Origin: Bryobacter sp. | GTDB lineage: Bacteria > Acidobacteriota > Terriglobia > Bryobacterales > Bryobacteraceae | Reading direction: 5' to 3' | Assembly (NCBI GenBank): GCA_022843605.1 | Contig: JALHNI010000074.1 | Span: 1 to 32,468, forward strand | DNA: 32,468 nucleotides | Part shown: positions 7,393 to 15,774 of the stretch, in pieces | Layout: every line of letters begins with the position of its first letter | Position numbering within the stretch: position 1 is the first letter of the stretch | Program-made: the position numbers and the translations under genes | The notes under the pieces: generated by a model | Told to the model about the DNA's origin: nothing | Databases searched by the model: none | What the model saw: the letters and a program-made list of their open reading frames with translations, nothing else

Positions 7393-10300
7393 CTAGAAGC
7401 GATACCGCAAGCTAAACTGAATCTGCCGGGACGGAACACGCTGGCCGCTGATTTGTCCGAAGGCTCCATTATTGATGTTGCCTTGCGGGTCAGAGAAGCT
7501 CACCGCGTTCGGGAAATTGAAGAACTCAGCCCGAAACTCAAGGCGCTGTCTCTCCGTAATCGTAAACGATTTCTGCAACGCGGCGTCCAACCCCACGATG
7601 CCATCGGCATTCGTAATGTAAGGAGAAGCGTTGCCGAATTGATACAAAGGCGGACGGACGAAGGCTCCGGTATTGAACCATTGCTCTGGCGTCTTGGGCC
7701 CGTTGTTGGGGTCACCCACCAGATTCACCCGCTGCGTCTTGCGTCCCGTGTTTGCGATGTCTTCGCTGGTGAAGACCATGAATGGCGGGCCGCTTTCCAA
7801 GCGCGCGATACCTTCGAGTGACCATCCACCGACGAAGGCGTCCGCAAGACGGCTCATGTTGCCGCCGAGCGCGCGCCCGCGGCCCCAGGGAAGCTCATAC
7901 ACATATGAGAAAACGAATACGTGATTGATGTCCCAGCTGGAACGGCTCCAGTCACGGCGCCGATTGAAAGGATCTTCCGTCTTCTGGTTTTCCGCCAATG
8001 ACGACTGATTATCCAGCGACTTTTGCCAAGAGTAGTTCATGTTGAACTGCATGCCGCGCGAGAAACGCTTCTTCAGCGTCGCCTGCATGGCGTTGTAACT
8101 ACCGTTAAACTGATTTGATCCGCCGTCGAGGTCACCGAAGTTGGGGAGCAAGCGGCGCGGCTGAATCGGACCCGGACCGGGAGTCAGGGCGTTATTGAAT
8201 GGGGCATAGCCGATCTGCTTCCGGCTCGCTGATCCCACGTAACCCACGTCGAGTGTCAGGTCATCCTGCAGTTGGCGCTGGATGAAAAAGTTCCACTGGC
8301 TTGAGTACGGAGAACGATTGCCCGGATTCTGCGGCCAACCACCGATGGCGGAAGTGTTCGAGAATGCGGGTCCCGGCGCCGTGATCGATTGATCAAGGAC
8401 GCCGCCGCGGTTCGGGCTGAACACCTGCTGCACCGTGAAGGGCCAGAACTTGCGAAGATCCTGGAGTTCCTGCACGAAGGTGGAGTTATAGAACATGCCC
8501 ACTCCGGCGCGAATGACGGTCTTGTCATTCAGCTTGTAGGCCATACCCAAACGTGGAGCCCAGTCGTTCTTGTCGCTGCGCACCAGTGCGCGGCCAAAAC
8601 CATCGGTGCGGGCCGGTGAGTTGATCTCGCCCGTGTCCGGATTCGGCTGCGGATTCGTGGTCGCCCAGAGCAGACGGCCCGCGAAGGCGCCCGTGGTTGG
8701 ATCGCGCGAAACCACCAGGTTCCCCAACCGATCCGAAGTATCGTAAGGTCGGCTTCCAAACTGATACATCAAGCCCATGTTGATCGTCAGCCGGCTGGAA
8801 ACCCGCCAATCGTCCTGGATATGACCGATGATGAAGTGCCCAATTCCGTCTGTCAGCGTATTGCCTTCGCCGCGGCGGATTTCGCCCGGGAAACCCAGCA
8901 AGGCATCGCCCATCGGAAAGCCGGTTACGCCGCCCTGGAAGATCGCATCGCCATTCATCGGGTTCGAAGTGTTGGTGTAGAACTGCCGGTGATGATACTG
9001 GCCGCCAATCTTCACGGAATGCTTCCCCAGAATCTTGGTGAAGTTGCCCCGCGTCTGCCAAACGTTGTCTCCGGTAACGCCGCCGCCCGCGCCGGGCGTG
9101 CCATATGATCCGAAGCTGATGTTCACCAGCGGATCGCCGAACACCTCCGTCTGGTACATCTGCATCCCGGTCCTCGAGAGGAAGTCGGCACGGGTGAGAG
9201 AGCCCTTACTTGTGATGCCAGGCTGGTTCGGCTGGTTCGTGCCGAAGCCAAGCTCAAGCGTTGTCGTCGGGTTAAAAATGTGCGTCCACGATCCGCCATA
9301 GTTCGTAACATCGAACTCACTATTGCTAATGAAGTTCGGCTGCAACGCCGGGCTGAGTAAGTCGGCATTCTGATAGCTGAACCGGAAGTAAAATAGATTT
9401 TTCTCGCTCTTGTTATAGTCGTAGCGCCAATGCAAGCCATCGCGATTGTTGGCCTGGGAACCGCTCGAAATGTAGTTTTGCACCAGCCCGGGGCGGTTCG
9501 GCAGCGGCGTCGTCAGTTCCAATGCCATCGGGATGGCCGGATTGATGCGCGCCCGCGGAATCGTGTTGTTGGTAAATGGGGCATTGTTGTTGAGCGGATC
9601 ACGCACGATCGTCGGGCTTGCACCGGCCAACAATGTCGAGAAGTCACCGTTGCGGAACTCGGCCGTCGGCACGTTGCCAATCTGGGTTGAAGCACGGCGG
9701 CTGCGGAAGCCTTCCCAACTCGCGAACCAGAACATTTTGTTACTGATCTTCGGAACGGGTCCGCCGATCGACACTCCGTATTGGTTCTGCCTGAACGCCA
9801 CCTTCGGCAAACCATTTCGGTTCGCGAAGAACTCGTTGGCGTCGAAAGCATTGTTGCGGAGATACTCGTAAGCCGTACCGTGGAGTTGGTTCGTACCGGA
9901 CTTGATCACCATCGAAACGTTCGCGCCCATGGAACGGCCAAACTCCGATCCCGTGTTAGTGGCGATCTTGAACTCCTGCAATGCGTCCATCGGCGGCGAA
10001 ATACCCGGCGAATTCATCATCTGCATGTTGGAGTCGAATCCATCTAACGTGTAGTTGTTGTCCTGGGGACGTCCGCCGTTCACCGAGAATAGCGCCGTGC
10101 CGGACTGGGCGGTGCCGAGCGACTGGCTGCGCGTCACCGAACTCGTGCCCGGCATCAGCAGGATCAGCCTCGTGAAGTTGCGTCCATTCACCGGCAGCCG
10201 TTCCAGTTCCTTGGCCGCCACCACGTTGCCGACCGAAGCCTCTTCCGTCTGCAGGATCGCAGCCGCTCCGGTCACCTCTACCGTATCCGCTACCGATCCC

Positions 10301-10629
10301 AACGCAAGGTTAAAGTCCACTTGCAGAACTGCGCTCACCGGCAGTTCAATGTTGTTTCGAACCTGAGTCTTAAAGCCATCCGATTTCACCTGCAGCGAGT
10401 AGGTACCCGGATTCAGCGGTGCGATACGGAACTGTCCCGCCGCATTGGTTTGGACTGTTCGAGCCGCGCCTGTCCCCGCACTGGTAACCGTTACGGAAGC
10501 ATTCGGAATGATGTTTCCGGACGGATCAAAGACGTCGCCGACCAAGGTTGCCGCGGTCTGCGCCGCTACTGTATTGGCCAAAAGCGTTAGCGCTAACGTA
10601 ATCAGCGCTGAGCGAGCCTGATGTTTCAT
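7393..10629 (-). CDS. Oar-like TonB-dependent receptor with carboxypeptidase-regulatory domain
   Basis: This is a 1078-residue outer-membrane receptor of the type greatly expanded in Acidobacteriota, probably importing or binding plant- or polymer-derived organics; its substrate is unknown. The ATG at 10629 has a strong GGGGAGAG Shine-Dalgarno and starts a clear signal peptide (KHQARSALITLALTLLANTVAAQ). Residues about 25-105 form a CarboxypepD_reg-like beta-sandwich (GDVFDPSGNIIPNASVTVTS, then TNAAGQFRIAPLNPGTYSLQ). A plug domain follows (ERLPVNGRNFTRLILLMPG, YTLDGFDSN), then a long barrel ending in FSLRYRF with the terminal aromatic of outer-membrane proteins. The open frame extends back to 11055 under the divergent gene, and that part is spurious. 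It is monocistronic, with a terminator just after it. Confidence 0.93.
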   Translation of the reverse strand: MKHQARSALITLALTLLANTVAAQTAATLVGDVFDPSGNIIPNASVTVTSAGTGAARTVQTNAAGQFRIAPLNPGTYSLQVKSDGFKTQVRNNIELPVSAVLQVDFNLALGSVADTVEVTGAAAILQTEEASVGNVVAAKELERLPVNGRNFTRLILLMPGTSSVTRSQSLGTAQSGTALFSVNGGRPQDNNYTLDGFDSNMQMMNSPGISPPMDALQEFKIATNTGSEFGRSMGANVSMVIKSGTNQLHGTAYEYLRNNAFDANEFFANRNGLPKVAFRQNQYGVSIGGPVPKISNKMFWFASWEGFRSRRASTQIGNVPTAEFRNGDFSTLLAGASPTIVRDPLNNNAPFTNNTIPRARINPAIPMALELTTPLPNRPGLVQNYISSGSQANNRDGLHWRYDYNKSEKNLFYFRFSYQNADLLSPALQPNFISNSEFDVTNYGGSWTHIFNPTTTLELGFGTNQPNQPGITSKGSLTRADFLSRTGMQMYQTEVFGDPLVNISFGSYGTPGAGGGVTGDNVWQTRGNFTKILGKHSVKIGGQYHHRQFYTNTSNPMNGDAIFQGGVTGFPMGDALLGFPGEIRRGEGNTLTDGIGHFIIGHIQDDWRVSSRLTINMGLMYQFGSRPYDTSDRLGNLVVSRDPTTGAFAGRLLWATTNPQPNPDTGEINSPARTDGFGRALVRSDKNDWAPRLGMAYKLNDKTVIRAGVGMFYNSTFVQELQDLRKFWPFTVQQVFSPNRGGVLDQSITAPGPAFSNTSAIGGWPQNPGNRSPYSSQWNFFIQRQLQDDLTLDVGYVGSASRKQIGYAPFNNALTPGPGPIQPRRLLPNFGDLDGGSNQFNGSYNAMQATLKKRFSRGMQFNMNYSWQKSLDNQSSLAENQKTEDPFNRRRDWSRSSWDINHVFVFSYVYELPWGRGRALGGNMSRLADAFVGGWSLEGIARLESGPPFMVFTSEDIANTGRKTQRVNLVGDPNNGPKTPEQWFNTGAFVRPPLYQFGNASPYITNADGIVGLDAALQKSFTITERQRLEFRAEFFNFPNAVSFSDPQGNINNGAFGQISGQRVPSRQIQFSLRYRF

Positions 10630-10684
10630 ATTCTCTCCCCTTCTGAAGATGCCCGACGGCTCACTACACCGCAGAGCGGCAGCC

Positions 10685-10690
10685 ATCATA
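10685..10690 (-). promoter_or_regulatory. Possible -10 element of the TonB receptor gene
   Basis: The minus-strand hexamer TATGAT lies 55 nt upstream of the receptor ATG, in the 85-bp gap between divergent genes. No good -35 hexamer sits at 16-18 bp, so this is a weak call. Confidence 0.3.
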
Positions 10691-10714
10691 TCGCATCCGC
10701 ACGAACAATGCGCG

Positions 10715-12457
10715 ATGATGGCAAGCATGACCGCCGCTTCGCGTCTGGCGATTGTTCTTCTGCTCTTGACCCCGCCTCTCCGAACACAAGGTGTCGCGAC
10801 GCGTAACGCCCCGGCCGCCCCGAGGCAGAGGGCCTCCGGTCGCCCATTTCTGGCCTCTTTTGAAGATGTTGCCTCCAAAACCGGCCTCACGGCACCGGTC
10901 ACCGTCGGCAATCCCGCCGCGAAAAAATATATCGTTGAAGCCAATGGAACGGGACTCGCCGCCATCGATTTCGACCGCGACGGCTGGCTCGATCTCTTCG
11001 TCGTCAACAGCTCGCGCCTCGAAGGCTTCGGCGCCACCAAACCGCCCACCAACAAGCTCTACCGCAACAACGGCAAGGGCGCCTTCACCGATGTCACTGC
11101 CAGCGCCGGCGTCGGTCACTCCGGCTGGGGCAACGGCGTCTGCTCCGGCGACGTCGACAACGACGGCGACGACGACCTGTTCGTCACCTACTGGGGACCC
11201 AATCTCCTCCTGATTAACGACGGCAAAGGCACCTTCAAGGATGAAGCCTCCCGTTTGGGCGTCGCCGGTCCCGAGAAGGAATGGAGTTCCGGTTGCACCT
11301 TTCTCGACTATGATCGCGACGGGAGGCTCGACCTCTTCGTCACCAGCTATCAGCAATTCGACCTCGCCAAGACCCCGCCCCCCGGCAAAGCCTCCAACTG
11401 CGAGTGGAAGGGCATGCCGGTCTTCTGCGGGCCCCGCGGTCTCCCCTTCGGCTCAGCCGCCCTCTTCCATCAGAAGGCCGACGGAACCTTCGAGAATGTC
11501 ACCGACGCGGCCGGCATCTCCGCCGCCCGCGACTTCTATGCCTTCACGCCGATCGCCGCCGACCTCAACGGCGATGGATTCACGGACATCTACTTTGCCA
11601 GCGACTCCACCCCCAGCATTCTTTTTCGCAACGAGAAGAACGGCAAGTTCCGCGAAATCGGCACCGAGACCGGCGTCGCCTTCAACGAACACGGCTTCGA
11701 GCAGGGCGGCATGGGCATTGGCGTCGGCGACTACAACCGGGACGGTCTGCTCGATCTCGTCAAAACCAACTTCGCCGGCGACCATCCCAACCTCTACCGC
11801 AACACCGGTGGCGGCATCTTCGAGGACGCCGTCCTCGGAGCCGGCCTCGCCATCAATCCACAATTCGTCGGCTGGGGTGTCGCCTTCGTCGATCTCGACA
11901 ACGACGGTTGGCAGGACATCTTTCAGGTGAACGGGCACGTCTATCCGGAACTCGACCGTGGCGCTAAAGAGCAGTACCGGCAGCCGCGTGTCGTCTACCG
12001 GAACCTCGGCAATGGCCGCTTTGAAGACGTCAGTTCGCTAGCCGGTCCCGCCATCGCTGCACGGCACTCCAGCCGCGGCGCCGCCTTCGGCGACTTCGAC
12101 AACGACGGTGATATCGATGTGGTGGTCATGAATATGGGGGAGCCCCCCTCCTTCTTGCGGAACTCGCTCACCGGGTCCGCCCGCTCTATCCGGATCGTCC
12201 TCGAAGGCGTGCGCTCCAACCGTTCGGCCATCGGCGCCGTCGTGACCATCGAGGCGGCCGGCAGCAAGCAGACGTTACCCGTCCTCAGCCAGTCCAGCTT
12301 TCTCTCGCAAAGTGACCGCCGCCTGCACTTTGGCCTCGGGACTGCCACTAAGGTGGATCGCGTCGTCGTCCGCTGGCCCTCCGGCCAGCAGGAAACCTTT
12401 GATGGTGGTGACGCTGGCGCGACGCTGAAGTTGGAAGAGGGATCCGGCCGGCCATGA
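10715..12457 (+). CDS. Secreted FG-GAP/VCBS propeller with C-terminal ASPIC-UnbV domain (CRTAC1-like)
   Basis: This 580-residue exported protein belongs to the FG-GAP plus ASPIC/UnbV group, which is abundant in Acidobacteriota and Planctomycetota and whose function is unclear. Seven calcium-binding-type loops are visible: DFDRDGWLD, DVDNDGDDD, DYDRDGRLD, DLNGDGFTD, DYNRDGLLD, DLDNDGWQD and DFDNDGDID. They fit a seven-bladed propeller. The last 90 residues match the ASPIC/UnbV domain (SNRSAIGAVVTIEA, RLHFGLG, VVVRWPSGQQETF). Signal peptides start at ATG 10715, 10718 or 10727 (TAASRLAIVLLLLTPPLRTQG). None has a clear Shine-Dalgarno, so the start is open within four codons. It overlaps the TPR gene by ATGA, indicating coupled translation. 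Confidence 0.9.
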   Translation: MMASMTAASRLAIVLLLLTPPLRTQGVATRNAPAAPRQRASGRPFLASFEDVASKTGLTAPVTVGNPAAKKYIVEANGTGLAAIDFDRDGWLDLFVVNSSRLEGFGATKPPTNKLYRNNGKGAFTDVTASAGVGHSGWGNGVCSGDVDNDGDDDLFVTYWGPNLLLINDGKGTFKDEASRLGVAGPEKEWSSGCTFLDYDRDGRLDLFVTSYQQFDLAKTPPPGKASNCEWKGMPVFCGPRGLPFGSAALFHQKADGTFENVTDAAGISAARDFYAFTPIAADLNGDGFTDIYFASDSTPSILFRNEKNGKFREIGTETGVAFNEHGFEQGGMGIGVGDYNRDGLLDLVKTNFAGDHPNLYRNTGGGIFEDAVLGAGLAINPQFVGWGVAFVDLDNDGWQDIFQVNGHVYPELDRGAKEQYRQPRVVYRNLGNGRFEDVSSLAGPAIAARHSSRGAAFGDFDNDGDIDVVVMNMGEPPSFLRNSLTGSARSIRIVLEGVRSNRSAIGAVVTIEAAGSKQTLPVLSQSSFLSQSDRRLHFGLGTATKVDRVVVRWPSGQQETFDGGDAGATLKLEEGSGRP

Positions 12458-13461
12458 TCGCCTGGATCTTGCTCTCCATTCTGGTGCAGTCCCCGGCCGA
12501 ACCGTTTTCGGAACAGGCCTTGGCCGCGGCGCAAAGTGGCCGACCGGACGAGGCCGCTCAGCTTTGGAGTCAAGCGCTGCAGAAGGACCCCAAGCACTTC
12601 CCTTCGCTGTTCAACCTCGGCGTTCTGCTGCACCGGCAGAAGCGTCAAGCCGATGCCGCCGGCCTGCTTGATCGCGCCGCGCTGCTCCAACCCGGCTATC
12701 AGGTCCATCTCATCCGCGGTTCTAACTTCCAACAGCTCAACCGCCGTGAAGACGCCATTCGCGCCTGGAAGGCCGCTCTCACTTATCAGCCGAAAAACGT
12801 CAAATTGATGCAGGTATTGAGCGTTGAATTCACTGCCGGCCGCTACTTTCACGAAGCTGCCGCCATCGCCCGCCAGGCCCTGCGCCTGTCGCCCGATGAG
12901 CCGAATCTTTACTTCCTCGCCATCAAGGCCTACCAGGATGCCGGGGATGATGCCGCCGCTTCAGCCCTCGCCGCGGAGTCCGCCACCCGCTTCCCCCAGT
13001 CCGCCCGCGCACAGTTTGAACACGGCTACTATCTACAGAAAAGTGGCCAGGCTGAAGCTGGCATGAAGTATCTGCAGCGCGCCATGGAACTGGATAGTCA
13101 CTACGAAGAGCCGTTCTTCTTCTATGGCGACTTGCTCGTTAAACAAGCGCAATGGGAAGCCGCTCTCACGCCTCTCCGGAAGGCGATCGCCATCCGCCCC
13201 GAGTATTCTCCGGCCCGAGTCGCCCTCGCTCGCGCCCTCTCGAACCTTAATCAACTGCCCGCCGCCGTTCAGGAACTGGAACAGGCCGCCGCCCTTGACC
13301 CAAAGAATGCCCAGCCCTGGGTGATGCTCTCCCAGCTTTATTTCCGCATGGGCAAAGAGGACCAGGCTCGCGAGGCCAAGGAAACCTCACAGCGCCTCCG
13401 ACGCGAAAATCCGGGCGTCCTCGAAGCCGCTCAAGCCCGACCCTTCCCCAGCCAACCCTAA
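12454..13461 (+). CDS. Secreted or anchored TPR protein
   Basis: This is a 335-residue protein with a short hydrophobic N-terminus (IAWILLSILVQSPAEP) followed by about eight tetratricopeptide units, for example AAQLWSQALQKDPKHFPSL, AIRAWKAALTYQPKNVKL, GMKYLQRAMELDSHYEEPF and AVQELEQAAALDPKNAQPW. TPR arrays bind other proteins. Its start overlaps the ASPIC-UnbV stop (ATGA at 12454-12457), so the two are translationally coupled, and they probably act together in the periplasm. The pairing of FG-GAP/ASPIC and TPR genes is common in this phylum. The stop overlaps the convergent membrane gene by 4 bp (CTAA). Specific function unknown. Confidence 0.85.
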   Translation: MIAWILLSILVQSPAEPFSEQALAAAQSGRPDEAAQLWSQALQKDPKHFPSLFNLGVLLHRQKRQADAAGLLDRAALLQPGYQVHLIRGSNFQQLNRREDAIRAWKAALTYQPKNVKLMQVLSVEFTAGRYFHEAAAIARQALRLSPDEPNLYFLAIKAYQDAGDDAAASALAAESATRFPQSARAQFEHGYYLQKSGQAEAGMKYLQRAMELDSHYEEPFFFYGDLLVKQAQWEAALTPLRKAIAIRPEYSPARVALARALSNLNQLPAAVQELEQAAALDPKNAQPWVMLSQLYFRMGKEDQAREAKETSQRLRRENPGVLEAAQARPFPSQP

Positions 13462-13979
13462 CGCCGCCGGCGGATCGCAGCCCAGCGCCGAGTCATCCAG
13501 GACCGTCCCCTCGCCCGCCAGTCCCGCCACCGCTGCACCACCCACCGTCCCAACGGCAGACTACGCCACCAGCCATGGACGGCCGCCCGCCACGCCAGGA
13601 CCGTCATTTCGCACCACGCAAACCAGCGCAGGCTCACCAGGGAAACCCGTGTGAGCTGATAAATGCGCGCCACGAGCGCCGTCCCCAGCACCTTCGCCGC
13701 CACGATCGTACCCACGCCCAGTGTCGGATGCCCGCCCGCCAACCAGTACAGCGCCAACAGCTTCACCGGCGCCAGCGCAATCGCCGGCAGGGCGAACACG
13801 GCCAGAGCCGCATAGGGCGGTAGCCCCGCGATGAGCTGTTCAAGCTGGTGCAGCAGCGGCAGCCGGCCCAGCAGCGCGAACACCGCCGCCAACCGCCACA
13901 GGAGCTCTTCGATCGCGAAGAATACCGTGGCCGCCAACAACAACACCGGCGTCAACAGACGCTTCAGCACGCGGCGCAT
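13458..13979 (-). CDS. Conserved membrane protein of unknown function
   Basis: This 173-residue protein has about three hydrophobic stretches (VLKRLLTPVLLLAATVFFAIEELLW is split by charge; AALAVFALPAIALAPVKLLALYWLA; VGTIVAAKVLGTALVARIY). Its C-terminus is very Arg- and Trp-rich (RRWAAIRRRR). I recognise the general pattern PPYAALAVFALP...PVKLLAL...AKVLGTALVARI from uncharacterised proteobacterial membrane proteins, but no function is known to me. It is the last gene of the hsp70-thiL-methyltransferase operon, starting 6 nt after the methyltransferase stop. Confidence 0.7.
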   Translation of the reverse strand: MRRVLKRLLTPVLLLAATVFFAIEELLWRLAAVFALLGRLPLLHQLEQLIAGLPPYAALAVFALPAIALAPVKLLALYWLAGGHPTLGVGTIVAAKVLGTALVARIYQLTRVSLVSLRWFAWCEMTVLAWRAAVHGWWRSLPLGRWVVQRWRDWRARGRSWMTRRWAAIRRRR

Positions 13980-13985
13980 GGCGTC

Positions 13986-14981
13986 TTACTTCACAGCGAG
14001 GATGGCATCCACCGGCGAGCCCGTTCGCCGGCCTTCGACGCTCGAGAAGCCAACGCCCATCAGCAGTTCCCGATATTCCGGCAAAGACCGTTCCCGGCCT
14101 TCAGTGCAAATCAGCATGTTCAGCGATTGCAGTGTCGCCGGCAACGGACCCTGTTTATCGTCGTGCAGCAACTTCTCCGCAATCAGCAAGGCCCCGCCAT
14201 CCGGCAGCGCGGCGTAGATCTTGCGCAGCAGCAACTGGATCTTCTCTTCATCCCAGTCATGCAGAATGCGCCCCAACGAGTAGAGGTCAGCCACCGGCAG
14301 CACATCACTAAAAAAGTCACCGGCATGCAGCTTCACCCGCGCATGCGGATACTCCATCGCAAACGAAATCACGCGCGGCAACTCAAACAGAATGCCTTGC
14401 AGTTGCGGGTACCGGTCACAAGCCGCAGCCACCAAGTGCCCGGTCGCGCCACCCAGGTCGCAGAGCGTCGTGTGGTGCGAAAGGTCAAAAGCCTCTACCA
14501 CGCGCGGCGAACTCATCATCCCGAACCCATGCATGCCGCTCAGAAAGGTCCGCATCGCTTCGTCCGTCTTGAAGAAGCTACTGAAGATCGGCCCTTCCAA
14601 GTCGAACGTCTGTGGCCAGCGATGGGTCCCCTCGCGCACCGCGTCTTCCAGATTCGCCCACAGGCGAAACAGGATATCGTTCGAGTAACGCACGTACCCG
14701 TTCATCGAACGCGGGCTCGAGCGCACCAGGTACTCATTGGCGACCGGCGCGTTCACATATTGCCCATCTTCAGCATTCAGGAGATTCATGGCCACCAACG
14801 CATCCAACAGCCGCTCCAGCGCGCCGCTATCCAGCTTCATCGCCGCGGCAAGCTCACCGGCTGTTGCTGGTTGGCCAGCCAGCCGTTCAAAGATGCCCAG
14901 GGCCTCGGCCGCAAAAAGCGATTTTGAACGCCGAAAGGCGTCCAACAGTTCAAGGATGGGGTTCGGACCGGAAGTGATCAT
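13986..14981 (-). CDS. SAM-dependent O-methyltransferase (ASMT/COMT-like)
   Basis: This 331-residue protein has the two-part architecture of class I O-methyltransferases. The N-terminal winged-helix dimerisation domain covers residues about 10-100 (KSLFAAEALGIFERL, ATAGELAAAMKLDSGALERL), and a Rossmann SAM domain follows with motif I DLGGATGHL. Later come GDFFSDVLPVADLYSLGRI and LHDWDEEK, the family HDW motif whose His acts as general base in characterised plant and fungal enzymes. It probably methylates a hydroxyl of a small aromatic or secondary metabolite; the substrate cannot be read from sequence. Its ATG lies 32 nt inside the end of thiL, with AAAAGG just upstream, so expression is tied to the operon. 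Confidence 0.88.
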   Translation of the reverse strand: MITSGPNPILELLDAFRRSKSLFAAEALGIFERLAGQPATAGELAAAMKLDSGALERLLDALVAMNLLNAEDGQYVNAPVANEYLVRSSPRSMNGYVRYSNDILFRLWANLEDAVREGTHRWPQTFDLEGPIFSSFFKTDEAMRTFLSGMHGFGMMSSPRVVEAFDLSHHTTLCDLGGATGHLVAAACDRYPQLQGILFELPRVISFAMEYPHARVKLHAGDFFSDVLPVADLYSLGRILHDWDEEKIQLLLRKIYAALPDGGALLIAEKLLHDDKQGPLPATLQSLNMLICTEGRERSLPEYRELLMGVGFSSVEGRRTGSPVDAILAVK

Positions 14982-15774
14982 GGCCTTTTGGAATTACCAG
15001 TTCCCCATTGTAGGTGACTCGCCCAACGCGCCCGCGCACAATCGTTCCGATTCGCCGGGCGCTCCGCGGAGCCTTCACCGCCGGCGGCAGCGTAAACAGC
15101 AATTCGTAGTCCTCGCCACGATCGAACGCCTCGGCCAGCGTCGCCCCGCGCGCCACCGGAATCGTCTCCAGCGCGGCCGCGACCCGCGACGCCGTCGTCA
15201 GGCGATGAAGGTCCAACGACAGGCCATCGCTCAGGTCCATGCAGGAAGTCGCCCCCAAGCCGCGCAACTGGCGTCCCAATGTCAGCCTCGGCACGAAACG
15301 CCAGCGGCCACGGCCTAACGCACCGGAAACGTAGATCGCGTCGCCGGGGCAAGCGCCGTTGCGCCGCAAAGCCTCGCCCGGTGCCACCGTCCCGCAGATC
15401 ATCACATCCGCCGTCAGCACGGGCGCCCGAGAAAAGTCGCCGCCCACAATCTCCGTTTTGTGCCGGGCCGCCAATCCCAACATGCCCCGATAGAAGCCCG
15501 CCACCCATCGCTCCGTTGCCCAAGGCGGCAACGCCAACGCCACCGTAGCCCACCGAGGATCGCCCCCCATAGACGCAATGTCGGACAATGACCGCGCCAA
15601 TGCTCGATAGCCAATGTCCGCCGCCGGATGCTCGGTGCGACGGAAATGTACGTCCTCCACCAGAAGGTCCGTCGTAAACAAGAGGTCCTCGGCTCCATGC
15701 CGGACAATCGCGCAATCGTCACCGATGCGTGGCAGGCGCTTCGCCAGCGCCGCCACCAGCGACAGTTCAGTCAT
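14950..15774 (-). CDS. thiL: Thiamine-monophosphate kinase ThiL (compact)
   Basis: ThiL phosphorylates thiamine monophosphate to thiamine diphosphate with ATP. The 274-residue protein starts at ATG 15774 and shows the Mg-ATP motif IGDDCAIV (about 17-24), TTDLLVEDVHFR, the SLSDIASMGG loop, GGDFSRAP, DLSDGLSLDLHRL and GEDYELLF. Known ThiL proteins are usually 310-330 residues. Here the N-terminus is short, and the segment between GDAIYVSGALGRG and FVPRLTLG lacks about 25 residues found in most homologues. All recognised catalytic motifs remain, so it is probably active. It overlaps hsp70 by 8 nt and the methyltransferase by 32 nt. The open frame extends to 16056 within hsp70, which is spurious. 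Confidence 0.9.
   Translation of the reverse strand: MTELSLVAALAKRLPRIGDDCAIVRHGAEDLLFTTDLLVEDVHFRRTEHPAADIGYRALARSLSDIASMGGDPRWATVALALPPWATERWVAGFYRGMLGLAARHKTEIVGGDFSRAPVLTADVMICGTVAPGEALRRNGACPGDAIYVSGALGRGRWRFVPRLTLGRQLRGLGATSCMDLSDGLSLDLHRLTTASRVAAALETIPVARGATLAEAFDRGEDYELLFTLPPAVKAPRSARRIGTIVRGRVGRVTYNGELVIPKGHDHFRSEPHP

Noticed and set aside
10664..11938. Minus-strand acidic open frames antisense to the FG-GAP gene
   Set aside because: They are the complement of the DxDxDG repeats, which produce regular Val/Ile/Glu-rich shadows.
13986..14981. Plus-strand His/Gln/Arg-rich open frame at 13848-14927 as a gene
   Set aside because: It is the antisense shadow of the methyltransferase and membrane genes, with low-complexity composition and no domain.
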